Of a stretch of 64,000 bases of DNA, positions 18,904 through 28,274 are shown piece by piece (the first letter of the stretch is position 1; every line of letters begins with the position of its first letter). This stretch comes from an uncultured Bacteroidales bacterium (lineage in GTDB: Bacteria > Bacteroidota > Bacteroidia > Bacteroidales > Paludibacteraceae). The stretch covers positions 41,704-105,703 of the forward strand of contig UQNE01000010.1 in NCBI GenBank assembly GCA_900542355.1, in the 5' to 3' direction. The position numbers and the translations under genes are program-made. The notes below the pieces were generated by a model. It saw only the letters and a list, made by a program, of their open reading frames with translations. It did no database searches and was not told the origin of the DNA.

Positions 18904-20016
18904 CTATTTTGTCTCTTTTGAGAAATGATTGGTATCGCCGTTTTTAAGGGCATTGACGAGCATACCGCAGGCGGCAAGGATGTCTTCGCCACGGCTGCGG
19001 CGAATGGTGGTGGTCAGACCGTGTTCGGTGAGATAATCGCGCATCCACTCCATCTGTCGCTCGTTGCTGGCGGGGAATGTCAGCGGGTGGTCTGCGTGGG
19101 ACACCTGCTCTACCCCCGCATGGAAACGGATGAGGTTGATACGGCAGTTGAGGTTGCGCAAGAGGCGCAAGAGTTCGTTGGCGTGTTTGGGCGTATCGTT
19201 GATGCCCGCCCAGCAGATATACTCGAAACTGACACGGCGTTGGTGCTGCCAATCGTACTGCTTGAGAAGAGCCAAGACATCGGAGAGAGGATAGAGTTTC
19301 TCCACCGGCATAACTTGCTGACGCTCAATGGAGAAGGGGTTGTGGAGCGAGATAGCCAAGTGGCACTCACTCTCATCCAAAAAGCGTTTCAGACCCGAGA
19401 TAACGCCCACCGATGAGACGGTGATACGGCGCGGAGACCAAGCGCAGCCCCATGGCGCAGTCATCACCTGCAAAGAACGCAAGACCGCGTCGATATTGTC
19501 CATCGGTTCGCCCTCGCCCATATAGACGATATTGGTGAGCGGAACAAAGGAGTGGTCTGCCGGCAGAGGTTGGTGCGACGGGTTCTCGGAGGTAAGCGGG
19601 AAAGAGAGTATCTGATTGAGTATCTCAGCAGCGGGGAGTTGCCCATGAAAACCGAGCGTCCCCGTCATACAGAACCGACAGCCCATCTTGCAGCCCATCT
19701 GGGTAGAGACGCAGAGCGTGGCACGGTCGCCATCGGGGATATAAACCGACTCGACATACTGGTCGCCTATCTGAAAGAGGTACTTGCGGGTACCGTCTTG
19801 CGACTCGGCGTGCGCCACGGGGGCGTGCCTCCCGACCGTGTATTGCGCCTTGAGTGCCTCTCGACCACGCAGAGAGATATTGGTCATCTCATCAAACGAG
19901 GAGACACGGCGGACATAGAGCCACTCGGCTAACTGCTTGCCTGCAAACTTCTGCAAACCAACGCTTTGCACTACGATTTGCAGTTCCTCTAAGGTCTTTC
20001 CCAACAATGATTCCAT
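18904..20016 (-). CDS. rlmN: Dual-specificity RNA methyltransferase RlmN (radical SAM)
   Basis: 370 residues. The radical SAM cluster motif is C109-x3-C113-x2-C116 (QMGCKMGCRFCMTG). SAM-binding GEGEPMDNIDAVLRSL and the catalytic cysteine C350 in ILAACGML near the C-terminus complete the RlmN/Cfr signature. The N-terminal helical domain has KTLEELQ and KQLAEWLY. It methylates C2 of A2503 in 23S rRNA and of A37 in some tRNAs. It starts 13 bases after the MscS gene and ends the minus-strand run that begins further upstream. Confidence 0.95.
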   Translation of the reverse strand: MESLLGKTLEELQIVVQSVGLQKFAGKQLAEWLYVRRVSSFDEMTNISLRGREALKAQYTVGRHAPVAHAESQDGTRKYLFQIGDQYVESVYIPDGDRATLCVSTQMGCKMGCRFCMTGTLGFHGQLPAAEILNQILSFPLTSENPSHQPLPADHSFVPLTNIVYMGEGEPMDNIDAVLRSLQVMTAPWGCAWSPRRITVSSVGVISGLKRFLDESECHLAISLHNPFSIERQQVMPVEKLYPLSDVLALLKQYDWQHQRRVSFEYICWAGINDTPKHANELLRLLRNLNCRINLIRFHAGVEQVSHADHPLTFPASNERQMEWMRDYLTEHGLTTTIRRSRGEDILAACGMLVNALKNGDTNHFSKETK

Positions 20017-20029
20017 AGGGTAAAGTCAG

Positions 20030-20992
20030 TTATTTGTTGGTGATATTAACATCTACATGCGGATATGCAAAGCCAAACCCGTTCTGTGGCAACTCGGTGT
20101 AGAAACGCAGATTGAGGTCATAAAAGACATTCCAGTAGTCCTCCTTGCGCACCCACGCCCGCACAACAAACGAGATGTCGTTATCGTTGAGCGAAGAGAG
20201 TGCTACAAAGGGGTCAGGAATAGGCAGGTTCTCGGTATTGACTGCCGAGCGGGAGTCCACCTTGGGGCGTTGGTCGGCCGAGGTAAGAATGCGCATATCG
20301 GAACGGAGAATCTGCTGAATGAGTTGCATACACTTATCGGCATCAGAGCCGTATTCTACACAGACCGTCCACTCCACACGGCGCAGAGGTTGAGCAGACA
20401 CATTCTCAATATTGCCACTAAAAAGCGAACCGTTGGGGAGGACAATGACACGATTATCGGTGGTAAGAATCTTGGTGGAGACAATGGATACCTCCATCAC
20501 CGTACCCGACACGCCCGAAGCAGAGATAAAATCACCGGCCTTGAACGGTCTGAAAATCAGCAACATAATACCCCCGGCAAAGTTCTGCACCGTACCCGAT
20601 AGTGCCATACCGATAGCCATACCTCCGGCAGTGAGCAGAGCGGCAAAAGAGGTGGTGTCCACGCCGAGCGTACCGATAGTAGCCAACACGAGCATCACCG
20701 TGAGCGTGATGCTAACCAGCGACGAGATGAAGGTAGCCAGTGTGCGCTCGGTGTGCCTGCGCTCAAAGACCTTAACCAACAGCCCTTTGACACGCTTAAT
20801 CAGCCATGCGCCAATCAGATAGATGACCAATGCCACCAGCACTTTGAGTCCGAAACGGATAGCACTATCCATCACTCCGTGCCAAAACGACTCGGGGTCG
20901 GTGGTTGCCTGACGAATGATGTTTTCCGTTACCTGCCGAATAGAATCAGAAGGCGGAATGGCGGGTGTAGGTACCTCGATATCAAGAAACAT
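20030..20992 (-). CDS. MscS-family small-conductance mechanosensitive channel
   Basis: 320 residues. A periplasmic-side lead of about 45 residues is followed by three membrane spans (about 50-70, 90-110, 120-145). The pore helix and start of the beta domain, AIGMALSGTVQNFAGGIM and FRPFKAGDFISASGVSG, match the MscS signature with its Gly/Ala-packed TM3. The C-terminal alpha/beta domain follows (LTTDNRVIVLPNGSLFSGNI). It releases osmolytes under hypo-osmotic stress at the inner membrane. It lies 88 bases after the DUF4293 gene, on the same strand. Confidence 0.92.
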   Translation of the reverse strand: MFLDIEVPTPAIPPSDSIRQVTENIIRQATTDPESFWHGVMDSAIRFGLKVLVALVIYLIGAWLIKRVKGLLVKVFERRHTERTLATFISSLVSITLTVMLVLATIGTLGVDTTSFAALLTAGGMAIGMALSGTVQNFAGGIMLLIFRPFKAGDFISASGVSGTVMEVSIVSTKILTTDNRVIVLPNGSLFSGNIENVSAQPLRRVEWTVCVEYGSDADKCMQLIQQILRSDMRILTSADQRPKVDSRSAVNTENLPIPDPFVALSSLNDNDISFVVRAWVRKEDYWNVFYDLNLRFYTELPQNGFGFAYPHVDVNITNK

Positions 20993-21080
20993 AGTAGAAA
21001 TAGATTAGATGTAGATTGTAGAACCGATGGCACTGAAAGGTATCTGCCCATCAGTGTCGGCGAAAGAAAAAAGGAACGGA

Positions 21081-21533
21081 TTATCGGAGTCGGTCTGCTG
21101 CACGAACCAGGGCTTCATCCTTGAGGATACGGCGAGTAGCCATCAGACTTAACACCAAGTTAATCAGCGGAATAGATGCCCACAAAGTGGGATACCACTC
21201 AGCACCGGTCAGCACCACGCCGTCGATAGGTTCGTAGCCTTTGAGGGCATAGAAAATATAGAGGGCAAGGAGGGCATAGTAGCCCACGCACAGCACAACA
21301 TTCACCACATTAATCCGCGCTTGTAGCAGGCGGCGTTTGTAGAGAAAGATATTGACCAAAGCGATGAGCGGAATAGCCACAGAGATGACAGCCAACGGCC
21401 ACTTGGCAAAAGTGGCGAGCCACACATACTCAGTAGCGTCTGCCGGCAAGAACTGCACAGGCGAGAAAAAGCACAACAGTGTTCCCAAAATAACTACCAA
21501 CAGCAGATAGACTGTTTGAATGCGTTGTATCAT
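21081..21533 (-). CDS. DUF4293-like integral membrane protein
   Basis: 150 residues with four predicted membrane spans (about 6-24, 42-63, 76-98 and 119-137). The opening MIQRIQTVYLLLVVIL is characteristic of the Bacteroidota DUF4293 family of unknown function. A basic cytosolic tail (ATRRILKDEALVRAADRLR) follows. It sits between the TonB receptor chimera (27 bases) and mscS. Confidence 0.8.
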   Translation of the reverse strand: MIQRIQTVYLLLVVILGTLLCFFSPVQFLPADATEYVWLATFAKWPLAVISVAIPLIALVNIFLYKRRLLQARINVVNVVLCVGYYALLALYIFYALKGYEPIDGVVLTGAEWYPTLWASIPLINLVLSLMATRRILKDEALVRAADRLR

Positions 21534-21560
21534 AATTGTATTATTTTATTGATTGGTTAT

Positions 21561-24026
21561 TTATTGATTATCAGATAGTTGTATATCAATTTCTTGTGAA
21601 GAAAAGACCGTAAAATGCCCTACCCCGCCTTGGATATTGGTATAGACTTGCACCTTCTCTTGTTCGCCCAAGCCATCGAGTACATCATCTATGCTAAAAT
21701 CGAAATCGTCATCCAAATCACCCCGAAGCGAAGGCGGGGAAGGCAGATAAGAGCGACCGCTACCAATCGACTTGCGATAGATATAATAGTCGTAGGTATA
21801 AGCCGCAACACGGATGCAGAGCGAATCGGTGTACAGAGCAAACGCCTCATCCGAAATAGGGCGATAGTGCTCTAACAAGAGCGTAACTTGCTGTGGTTCT
21901 GACAGTTTGGATGCAGGGGAAAAGAGCCTCCCTCGCTCACTGACACCATAATAACCGGCTGTTTGTCGATTGCTCAACTCGCCAAAGAGCGGACTTTGCG
22001 AATAGAGCAAGTCGAGGTCGGTGGTATCACGCACCGTTTCTGCATCGCCGTCGCCATAACCATAGCCATAGCCATAGCCATAACCATAGCCTTCCATATA
22101 CGAATAGCATATATTCCCATGCGGGACAGAGATGGCAATCACCGATGACAGGTCGCCCGAATAAGCCCCGAGCCTAAGCGTTATCTCTACGGTTTTGCGG
22201 TTGGTTATCCGTTGGTTAACCACCTGAACATCAGGCTTTTGAGGAACGACTTGTGTAGAAGAGGCGGTACCATAGACGGAGTGATTAACCTCTATATCGA
22301 CTACATCGTTTTCGCTCAATATATCGGTAGAGCGATACCTGTTGTCTGCGGGGTTGTAGGCAAGAGCGAACCACTGACCGCTATTAACCCGCATACGCAC
22401 TTGCGCATCGTAGAGGTAGCGTGACTTTTCGACTAATCGTATGAAGGAAAAAACAGAATCGGTTATTCTGCCATAGTCATCACGGATATACTCATACTCG
22501 GGGACAGAATCGTAGAGCGGTTCATCTAAGAAATAGATGTCTTCAAAGAACAGCGAAGCCTCGTGCCCGTGGAGTGTCCGCCCCGAGAAAGTAGTATCCG
22601 TGCGGTGGGCGGTGCTGCCTTCCTGCTCTTGAAAGTACATATTGGCTACCGACGGGCGGAACTGATGGTAGGAATAGGCACCTCCAAACTTCATATCGTG
22701 CTTAGGCGATGGCGAATAGTCAAACTGCGATTGGAGCGTAACATCATGAATCTGAGACGAATAGGTTATCGATTGGTCGAACCAGAAGTTACCCTCTGGT
22801 TCAGCAGGGTCGGTATAGACTGATTTGAGCGACTGGGTGAGTTTATATTGATAGCGGGTATAGGACAACTGCAAATTGCTATACAAACGCGGGTTGATTT
22901 GGTGCTCCCAGCGTGTGGCTGCCAGTATGTTGCCCCATGCAAAGCGCATACCTATCTTATCCTCGCTATATGCGTTGTAGTCACCTCTTTCCTTGTAGCC
23001 ATAGCGCATATACATAGCGTCATCACCCATATAAAACGAAGCGGAAAGTCGGTCTTTCTCAGAGAAAGTATGGGACAATTTTGCATTGACATCATAGAAA
23101 TAATAGCCTCCTGTGGCTTTGCCGTCTTCTTGTTTCGCCATTGCCGCAATGATAGGGGCTGTGAACAAATCGAAGTATGTTCGCCGTGCCGAGAGGTTAA
23201 AGGTGGTCTTGGCACGAGGGTGTAGCCCTTGCTTGAGCGAGTCGAGTTGCGCCTTGCTAAATATCGGTCCTTCCACATTCATCTTAGCGGCAATCAGACC
23301 TACGGTGATTCCTCCGTGCCAAAAAGACGAGTTACCGTCATTTTGCCGCACATCGATAACCGAACTGAGGCGCGAGCCAAAGCGTGCGGGGAAATTTCCT
23401 TTGTAGAGCGTTACATTCTTGATGGCATCGGCATTGAAGACGGAGAACATACCCATAGCGTGGCTCACATTGTAGAGCGGTACGCCGTCGAGCATAATCA
23501 AGTTCTCATCGGGTCCACCGCCACTCACATACATCCCCGCACTGCCCTCCGAGCCCGATTGCACGCCGGGGAAAAGTTGTATGGCCTTGAGCACATCCAC
23601 TTCGCCACCGATAGCGGGGATGTTTTTTATCTGCGATACAGGCACTTCGATAGTGGACATCTGTACGCTATTCGGACTGCTAACCGACTGTCGTCCAACC
23701 ACTTCCACCTCCTCTAATCGGGCTGATGAACGCATAGCAAAATGGCAAATGGTATCGCTTTTGAGAAGGATTGCACACACACGAGAGGAGTGGTAGCCCA
23801 CATAACTCACCTGCAAGACATGCTCGCCTGCAGGCAATGTAAGCGTATAGAAACCCGCATTGTAGGTCGCCACACCTTGGTGCGATACGGTATCATAAAC
23901 CGATGCTCCGACGAGCCTTTCGCCCGACTCGGCATCTGTGATATAGCCACTTATCGTATAGCGTTGCGCCAAAATAGGCAACGCTGACAATAGCAATAAG
24001 AATAGCGATAAGTGTCTGTACATCAA
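21561..24026 (-). CDS. Apparent chimera: TonB-dependent receptor N-terminal half joined to a DUF4249 lipoprotein domain
   Basis: 821 residues in one open frame. Residues 1-20 are a signal peptide, and 21-100 a carboxypeptidase-like regulatory domain (ISGYITDAESGERLVGASV). Residues 105-230 are a TonB plug (EVEVVGRQ, LFPGVQSGSEGSAGMYVSGG, LIMLDGVPLYN). The first beta strands of a barrel run to about 495 (HGHEASLFFED). From there the sequence no longer looks like a barrel. DAQVRMRVNSG, DVVDIEVNHSVYGTASSTQVVP and the closing VQVYTNIQGGVGHF match the DUF4249 family, which usually sits as a separate lipoprotein gene next to such receptors. About half the barrel and the DUF4249 lipobox are absent, as expected of an in-frame deletion joining two neighbours near 22510-22545. 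A receptor with half a barrel is probably not functional. A Tyr-Gly run (about 646-657) is encoded by repeated GGCTAT hexamers. Confidence 0.8.
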   Translation of the reverse strand: MMYRHLSLFLLLLSALPILAQRYTISGYITDAESGERLVGASVYDTVSHQGVATYNAGFYTLTLPAGEHVLQVSYVGYHSSRVCAILLKSDTICHFAMRSSARLEEVEVVGRQSVSSPNSVQMSTIEVPVSQIKNIPAIGGEVDVLKAIQLFPGVQSGSEGSAGMYVSGGGPDENLIMLDGVPLYNVSHAMGMFSVFNADAIKNVTLYKGNFPARFGSRLSSVIDVRQNDGNSSFWHGGITVGLIAAKMNVEGPIFSKAQLDSLKQGLHPRAKTTFNLSARRTYFDLFTAPIIAAMAKQEDGKATGGYYFYDVNAKLSHTFSEKDRLSASFYMGDDAMYMRYGYKERGDYNAYSEDKIGMRFAWGNILAATRWEHQINPRLYSNLQLSYTRYQYKLTQSLKSVYTDPAEPEGNFWFDQSITYSSQIHDVTLQSQFDYSPSPKHDMKFGGAYSYHQFRPSVANMYFQEQEGSTAHRTDTTFSGRTLHGHEASLFFEDIYFLDEPLYDSVPEYEYIRDDYGRITDSVFSFIRLVEKSRYLYDAQVRMRVNSGQWFALAYNPADNRYRSTDILSENDVVDIEVNHSVYGTASSTQVVPQKPDVQVVNQRITNRKTVEITLRLGAYSGDLSSVIAISVPHGNICYSYMEGYGYGYGYGYGYGDGDAETVRDTTDLDLLYSQSPLFGELSNRQTAGYYGVSERGRLFSPASKLSEPQQVTLLLEHYRPISDEAFALYTDSLCIRVAAYTYDYYIYRKSIGSGRSYLPSPPSLRGDLDDDFDFSIDDVLDGLGEQEKVQVYTNIQGGVGHFTVFSSQEIDIQLSDNQ

Positions 24027-24033
24027 TACGGTA

Positions 24034-24621
24034 TTATTCTATTAGGGTAACTGTTCCGTCCTGCAATCGATAGTGTTCGCCCGTAGCGGGGCAGATTGCC
24101 CAACCTGTTTCATCAAAATGCAGTTTCTCGCCATAGCGGCTCACCCACCCTATGCGTCGTGCCGGATTGCCCACCATCAGGGCATAAGCAGGTACATCTT
24201 TCGTTACCACCGAGCCTGCACCAATTAGGCAGTACTCGCCCAGAGTGTGTCCGCACACGATAGTGGCATTCGCCCCAACCGATGCTCCTCGGCGCAAGAG
24301 AGTAGGCTTGTATTCCGCCTTGCGGCTCACGGCTGCACGAGGGTTAATCACATTGGTAAACACCATACTCGGACCTAAGAACACATCGTCCTCGCAACGC
24401 ACGCCCGTATAGACCGACACATTATTCTGAATCTTACAGTTGCGCCCCAACACCACATCGGGCGAGATAACCACATTCTGCCCGATATTGCAGTCCTCAC
24501 CTATCTGACAGCCCGCCATGATATGCGAGAAATGCCAAATCTTGGTGCCACGCCCGATACTACAACCTTCGTCCACATACGACGACGGATGAACGAAATA
24601 CGGTGTTTCCATAAGCAGCAT
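24034..24621 (-). CDS. Left-handed beta-helix N-acetyltransferase (WbpD/WlbB-like)
   Basis: 195 residues; METPYFVHPSSYVDEG at M4 is an equally good start. Hexapeptide repeats run through most of the protein (IGRGTKIWHFSHI, IGEDCNIGQNVVI, LGRNCKIQNNVSV, VGANATIVCG, LGEYCLIGAGSVV). VFTNVINPRAAVSRKAEY and VVTKDVPAYALMVGNPARRIG match UDP-2-acetamido-3-amino-2,3-dideoxy-D-glucuronate N-acetyltransferases used for surface-polysaccharide sugars. The exact substrate is inferred. It lies 30 bases after rseP and 7 before the receptor chimera. Confidence 0.85.
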   Translation of the reverse strand: MLLMETPYFVHPSSYVDEGCSIGRGTKIWHFSHIMAGCQIGEDCNIGQNVVISPDVVLGRNCKIQNNVSVYTGVRCEDDVFLGPSMVFTNVINPRAAVSRKAEYKPTLLRRGASVGANATIVCGHTLGEYCLIGAGSVVTKDVPAYALMVGNPARRIGWVSRYGEKLHFDETGWAICPATGEHYRLQDGTVTLIE

Positions 24622-24651
24622 TTACTCAATTACCAATTATCAGACAAGCAT

Positions 24652-26193
24652 TTAGAAGAATGCCTTGATGACATCATTTAAGTTGGCATAGATAAGCAGT
24701 ACCATTAGCAACCAAAAACCGATATTGTTGGCAATCTCGAGAAATTTGTCGCTCGGCTTGCGGCGTGTAATGATTTCCCAAAGCAGGAACAAGATATATC
24801 CGCCATCCAAAGCCGGGATAGGCAGGAAGTTCATAAACGCCAATATCAGACTAAGGAATGCCGTCATATGCCAGAAAGAGAACCAATCCCATGTAGTAGG
24901 GAACATATTGCCGATAGCACCGAAACCACCCAACGACTGTGCACCCTCTTTGGTGAACACCAGTCGGAACTGCTTGACATACATTGCCAACAAATCCCAG
25001 CCATACTCTATGCCGGCAGGTATCGATTCGAAGAAACTATAATCGGTATGCTCCACTTTGAAGAACGCATACTTCGACTTCTGATACACACCCAATCGGC
25101 ATTGGTCGCCGATAAACAGGCGTGCCGACATCGGTTCGCCGTTACGATAGAAATCCAATGTGATACTGTCGCAAGGGTGCTTCTGCAACTCGTCGGTAAC
25201 CTGTACGGCACACGGAGTAGGTACCCCATCTACTGCCACCACGCTGTCGCCCGCCTGCATTCCGCCTAAGAATGCAGCATTGTCGGGCATCACAGAATCA
25301 ATCACAAAAGGCACAAACTCCGAGATGAGTACATAGCCGCGCTTCTGATAGTTCTCATCGCTATGCTGCTTCTGCCGCTCCTGTCGGTCATGCTCGTTCT
25401 GCATCGCCAAGTAGCGTGTACCGAGGTCTTTCGACATCTCCAAACGGAGCGTATCTTTCCCGCGCAGTACCACCACATCTTGTTTACCCTCGATAATCAG
25501 CCATTGCACCACATCGCCCAAGTCTTGCGGTTCGACGCCATTGATAGTCAGTATCTTATCTTGCTGTTGGAAGCCCTCTTGTTGCAACAGTTCGGAGTAG
25601 TAAAGCCCCGTATCGACATTGTGCAAAGGCATAGAGTCGGTTCCCCAAGTGAACAAAATCAAACCAAACATCACGAGTGCAGCCACAAAATTGACCAATA
25701 TGCCCCCCATGATAATAAAGAGCCGTTGCCAAGCCGGTTTAGAGCGGAACTCCCACGGCTGCGGTTCGGAGGGGAGGTCGGCGAGCGATTTGGTCTCGTC
25801 CACCATACCTGCGATAGAGCAGTAGCCGCCAAAAGGCAGCCATCCGATACCCCACTCGGTGTTGTCGGGTTCGCGACGCCAATCGTCCTCGGGCAAGGCG
25901 GCACGCTCCTCGTCCGTCATCGGGCGATAGAGAGGTTGCCCTTTCTTATCCACTTTCTGCTCATGCGTGATCGGGTCTTCCAACTCCACCACGGCGGGCT
26001 CTTCATTCTTCGCAAAGAACTTCACACGCCAACGCCCGCCCAATTTCTTTGCCCGAAGGAGCGAGAAACGAGGGTTGAAAAACATATAGAATTTCTCCAC
26101 GCGTACCTTAAATATACGCGCGAAGGTGAAGTGTCCCAACTCGTGAATAACGACCAAGAAACTCAGAGCAATAATCAGTTGTAACCAACGCAT
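24652..26193 (-). CDS. rseP: RseP-type site-2 intramembrane metalloprotease
   Basis: 513 residues. TM1 carries the zinc motif VVIHELGHFTFARIF (HExxH), and the last third has NFLPIPALDGG, with the third zinc ligand (LDG). A central PDZ region (VIDSVMPDNAAFLGGMQAGDSVVAVDG) lies between, with a second degenerate PDZ before it (YSELLQQEGFQQQDKILTING). The protein is longer than E. coli RseP (450) because of an insertion after TM1 (about 60-115). This insertion is common in Bacteroidota. It cleaves membrane-bound anti-sigma factors or signal peptide remnants. It is 38 bases downstream of dxr, a frequent arrangement. Confidence 0.94.
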   Translation of the reverse strand: MRWLQLIIALSFLVVIHELGHFTFARIFKVRVEKFYMFFNPRFSLLRAKKLGGRWRVKFFAKNEEPAVVELEDPITHEQKVDKKGQPLYRPMTDEERAALPEDDWRREPDNTEWGIGWLPFGGYCSIAGMVDETKSLADLPSEPQPWEFRSKPAWQRLFIIMGGILVNFVAALVMFGLILFTWGTDSMPLHNVDTGLYYSELLQQEGFQQQDKILTINGVEPQDLGDVVQWLIIEGKQDVVVLRGKDTLRLEMSKDLGTRYLAMQNEHDRQERQKQHSDENYQKRGYVLISEFVPFVIDSVMPDNAAFLGGMQAGDSVVAVDGVPTPCAVQVTDELQKHPCDSITLDFYRNGEPMSARLFIGDQCRLGVYQKSKYAFFKVEHTDYSFFESIPAGIEYGWDLLAMYVKQFRLVFTKEGAQSLGGFGAIGNMFPTTWDWFSFWHMTAFLSLILAFMNFLPIPALDGGYILFLLWEIITRRKPSDKFLEIANNIGFWLLMVLLIYANLNDVIKAFF

Positions 26194-26231
26194 TGTAATA
26201 ACTTGTTATATTGTAAATGTTCTATCTGTGT

Positions 26232-27383
26232 CTATTTAGCAAGCAGTGTCTCTGCATATTTCCGGGCCTCAGCATCGGTGCGGACATAATCTTCGTAGGT
26301 CGGTTTCGCCACATAATCAGCGCATTGCATCGTTGTCGCAATCACCTCCGACATTTGGAAGAAGCCGCATCGTCCCTCACGGAAAGCCAAGTTCGCCACC
26401 TCGTTGGCCGCATTGAGTACGCATGGCATGTTTCCGCCACGGCGGGTAGCCTCATACGCCAAGCCGAGGTTAGGAAATCGCGCTAAGTCGGGTTTCTCAA
26501 AGGTCAGATCATGCGCTGCGAACAGGTCCAAGCGAGGAAAATCGCTCGCCACACGCTCGGGATAAGTCAGCGCATACTGTATGGGCAAGTGCATATCGGG
26601 TGCGCCCAACTGCGCTTTCACCGCCCCGTCGCGGAACTGCACCGCCGAATGCACAATCGATTGCGGGTGCACCAACACTTCTATCCGCTCCACATCTACT
26701 CCGAATAGCCACTTGGCTTCGATCACCTCAAAGCCTTTGTTCATCATACTGGCGGAGTCGATGGTAATCTTTGCGCCCATATCCCAATTGGGGTGTTTGA
26801 GTGCCTGCGCCGCCGTAACCTGTGCCATCTGCTCATGGGTAAAAGTGCGGAACGGTCCTCCGCTGGCAGTGAGCAGAATCTTCTCTATCTCGTTATCTTG
26901 TTCGCCCGTAAGCGACTGAAAGATAGCCGAATGCTCGCTATCCACAGGCAGGATAGGCGTATGGTACTGCTGCGCCAACTCGCAGATGATCTCGCCCGCC
27001 ACCACAAGTGTTTCCTTGTTGGCAAGCGCAATCGTCTTTCCTGCGCGTATCGCCTCCATCGTCGGGCGCAAACCGGCATAACCCACCATGGCCGCCACCA
27101 CAATATCGATACTCGGCATCGTAACCATCTGCGCAATCGCGTCTGCACCCGCCCACACCTTGATCGGCATATCGCTAAGTGCCTCACGCAGAGCGTCATA
27201 CAGGCTCTCATCGGCGATACACACCACCTCGGGACGGAACTCACGCGCCTGCCGTATCAGCAGGTCGATACTTCGGTTAGCCGAGATAGCGTACACCTCA
27301 AAGCGGTCGGGGTTGGCACGCACCACATCCAGAGTCTGCGTACCTATGCTACCCGTACTGCCTAATATCGCTATTTGTTTCAT
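26232..27383 (-). CDS. dxr: 1-deoxy-D-xylulose 5-phosphate reductoisomerase
   Basis: 383 residues from the ATG at 27383 (MKQIAILGSTGSIG). A further upstream in-frame ATG would overlap the preceding gene and adds unrelated residues. The NADPH site GSTGSIGTQTLDVV opens the protein. ANKETLVVAGE and VDSEHSAIFQSL, with the metal-binding Asp/Glu, follow. KITIDSASMMNKG and the flexible-loop region VHPQSIVHSAVQF complete the family signature. It catalyses the first committed step of the MEP isoprenoid pathway in the cytosol. The order LytM protein - dxr - rseP is compact (23 and 38 base gaps). Confidence 0.96.
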   Translation of the reverse strand: MKQIAILGSTGSIGTQTLDVVRANPDRFEVYAISANRSIDLLIRQAREFRPEVVCIADESLYDALREALSDMPIKVWAGADAIAQMVTMPSIDIVVAAMVGYAGLRPTMEAIRAGKTIALANKETLVVAGEIICELAQQYHTPILPVDSEHSAIFQSLTGEQDNEIEKILLTASGGPFRTFTHEQMAQVTAAQALKHPNWDMGAKITIDSASMMNKGFEVIEAKWLFGVDVERIEVLVHPQSIVHSAVQFRDGAVKAQLGAPDMHLPIQYALTYPERVASDFPRLDLFAAHDLTFEKPDLARFPNLGLAYEATRRGGNMPCVLNAANEVANLAFREGRCGFFQMSEVIATTMQCADYVAKPTYEDYVRTDAEARKYAETLLAK

Positions 27384-27406
27384 CTCTTTGCCTTTGTTTT
27401 TGTGCG

Positions 27407-28243
27407 TCAGAACGTAATCACCTCTTCGGGATTGACGCACTGCCCGTTCTTCCATAGTTCAAACTCCAACACACGCTGCCCGCCCACCATACCGAGGGTC
27501 TCGCCCGACCGCACACGCGTCCCCACCGTCTTGAGCACCGTGCCTATTCGGCGATACACGCTTAGGTAGTTGTCGTGCTGCACAAGCATCGTGTAGGTGG
27601 CATCCAACTCGGGCGACACATAGATCACCGTTCCCGACAAGACGGATGTAATATTCTCATTGTCTGTGGTTTGCAGCACTATCCCATAGTGTTTCTGCTC
27701 GGGTTGGCAACGCTCTACCACCACCCCGTGCAGCGGACGAAAGAAACTCACTACAGGCTGCGTGGTTTGCACATCGAAGAACTGCAAGTTGTCCTTTTCT
27801 TTCTCTTCGTACTGCGCCAAGAAGTCCTCCACGGCTTGATTCTTTGCCTCGAGCAACTCTGCTCGCATCACCACTTGCATCGAGTCGAGGCTCTGCACCG
27901 TATCCGACTGTATCTCGCCCGCCGTAATCTGTTTGATTACCTCTAAGTAACGCCGCTGCAACTCCAGGTCGGTACAAAGCGAATCCACCCGCGCCGACTC
28001 CGACATCAGTTGCTGACGAATACTCTCGCTGTAGCCGGGCAGCACATTGCGTATCGGGGTATAGACAATCAGCAGCGAGAACACTACCATCACCACGCAA
28101 AACAGCAGAAAAAGGACACTGAACGCACCCAACCCGCTCAGGCGTATATGCCATTTCTCGTTGAGGTTGCTCTCGTCCATCAGGGTCAAGCGATACCTGT
28201 ATCGCACCCTATGCCAAAATCCTTTTTTCTTCTGTTCTGCCAA
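27407..28243 (-). CDS. Membrane-anchored degenerate LytM/M23 protein
   Basis: 278 residues: a basic N-terminus, one membrane span (about 38-61), a coiled-coil-like stretch (about 75-155, DLQRRYLEVIKQI region) and a C-terminal LytM domain (about 165-278). Active M23 peptidases have HxxxD, HxH and a final HxH-type strand. Here the first site reads HYGIVLQTTDN and the last VLEFELW, so the expected Asp and His ligands are missing. The layout resembles EnvC/NlpD-type regulators of amidases more than an enzyme; this role is inference. The TTAATTC heptamer array fills the 31 bases between it and the fumarase gene. Confidence 0.85.
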   Translation of the reverse strand: MAEQKKKGFWHRVRYRYRLTLMDESNLNEKWHIRLSGLGAFSVLFLLFCVVMVVFSLLIVYTPIRNVLPGYSESIRQQLMSESARVDSLCTDLELQRRYLEVIKQITAGEIQSDTVQSLDSMQVVMRAELLEAKNQAVEDFLAQYEEKEKDNLQFFDVQTTQPVVSFFRPLHGVVVERCQPEQKHYGIVLQTTDNENITSVLSGTVIYVSPELDATYTMLVQHDNYLSVYRRIGTVLKTVGTRVRSGETLGMVGGQRVLEFELWKNGQCVNPEEVITF

Positions 28244-28246
28244 CTC

Positions 28247-28274
28247 TTAATTCTTAATTCCTAATTCTTAATTC
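28247..28274. repeat. Heptamer array, TTAATTC type
   Basis: Four 7-base units (TTAATTC, TTAATTC, CTAATTC, TTAATTC) exactly fill the spacer between two co-directional genes. The unit also occurs at 49341-49361. Confidence 0.7.

Noticed and set aside
22040..22095. Phase-variable repeat in the receptor chimera
   Set aside because: The repeat unit is six bases, so slippage would not switch the gene off.
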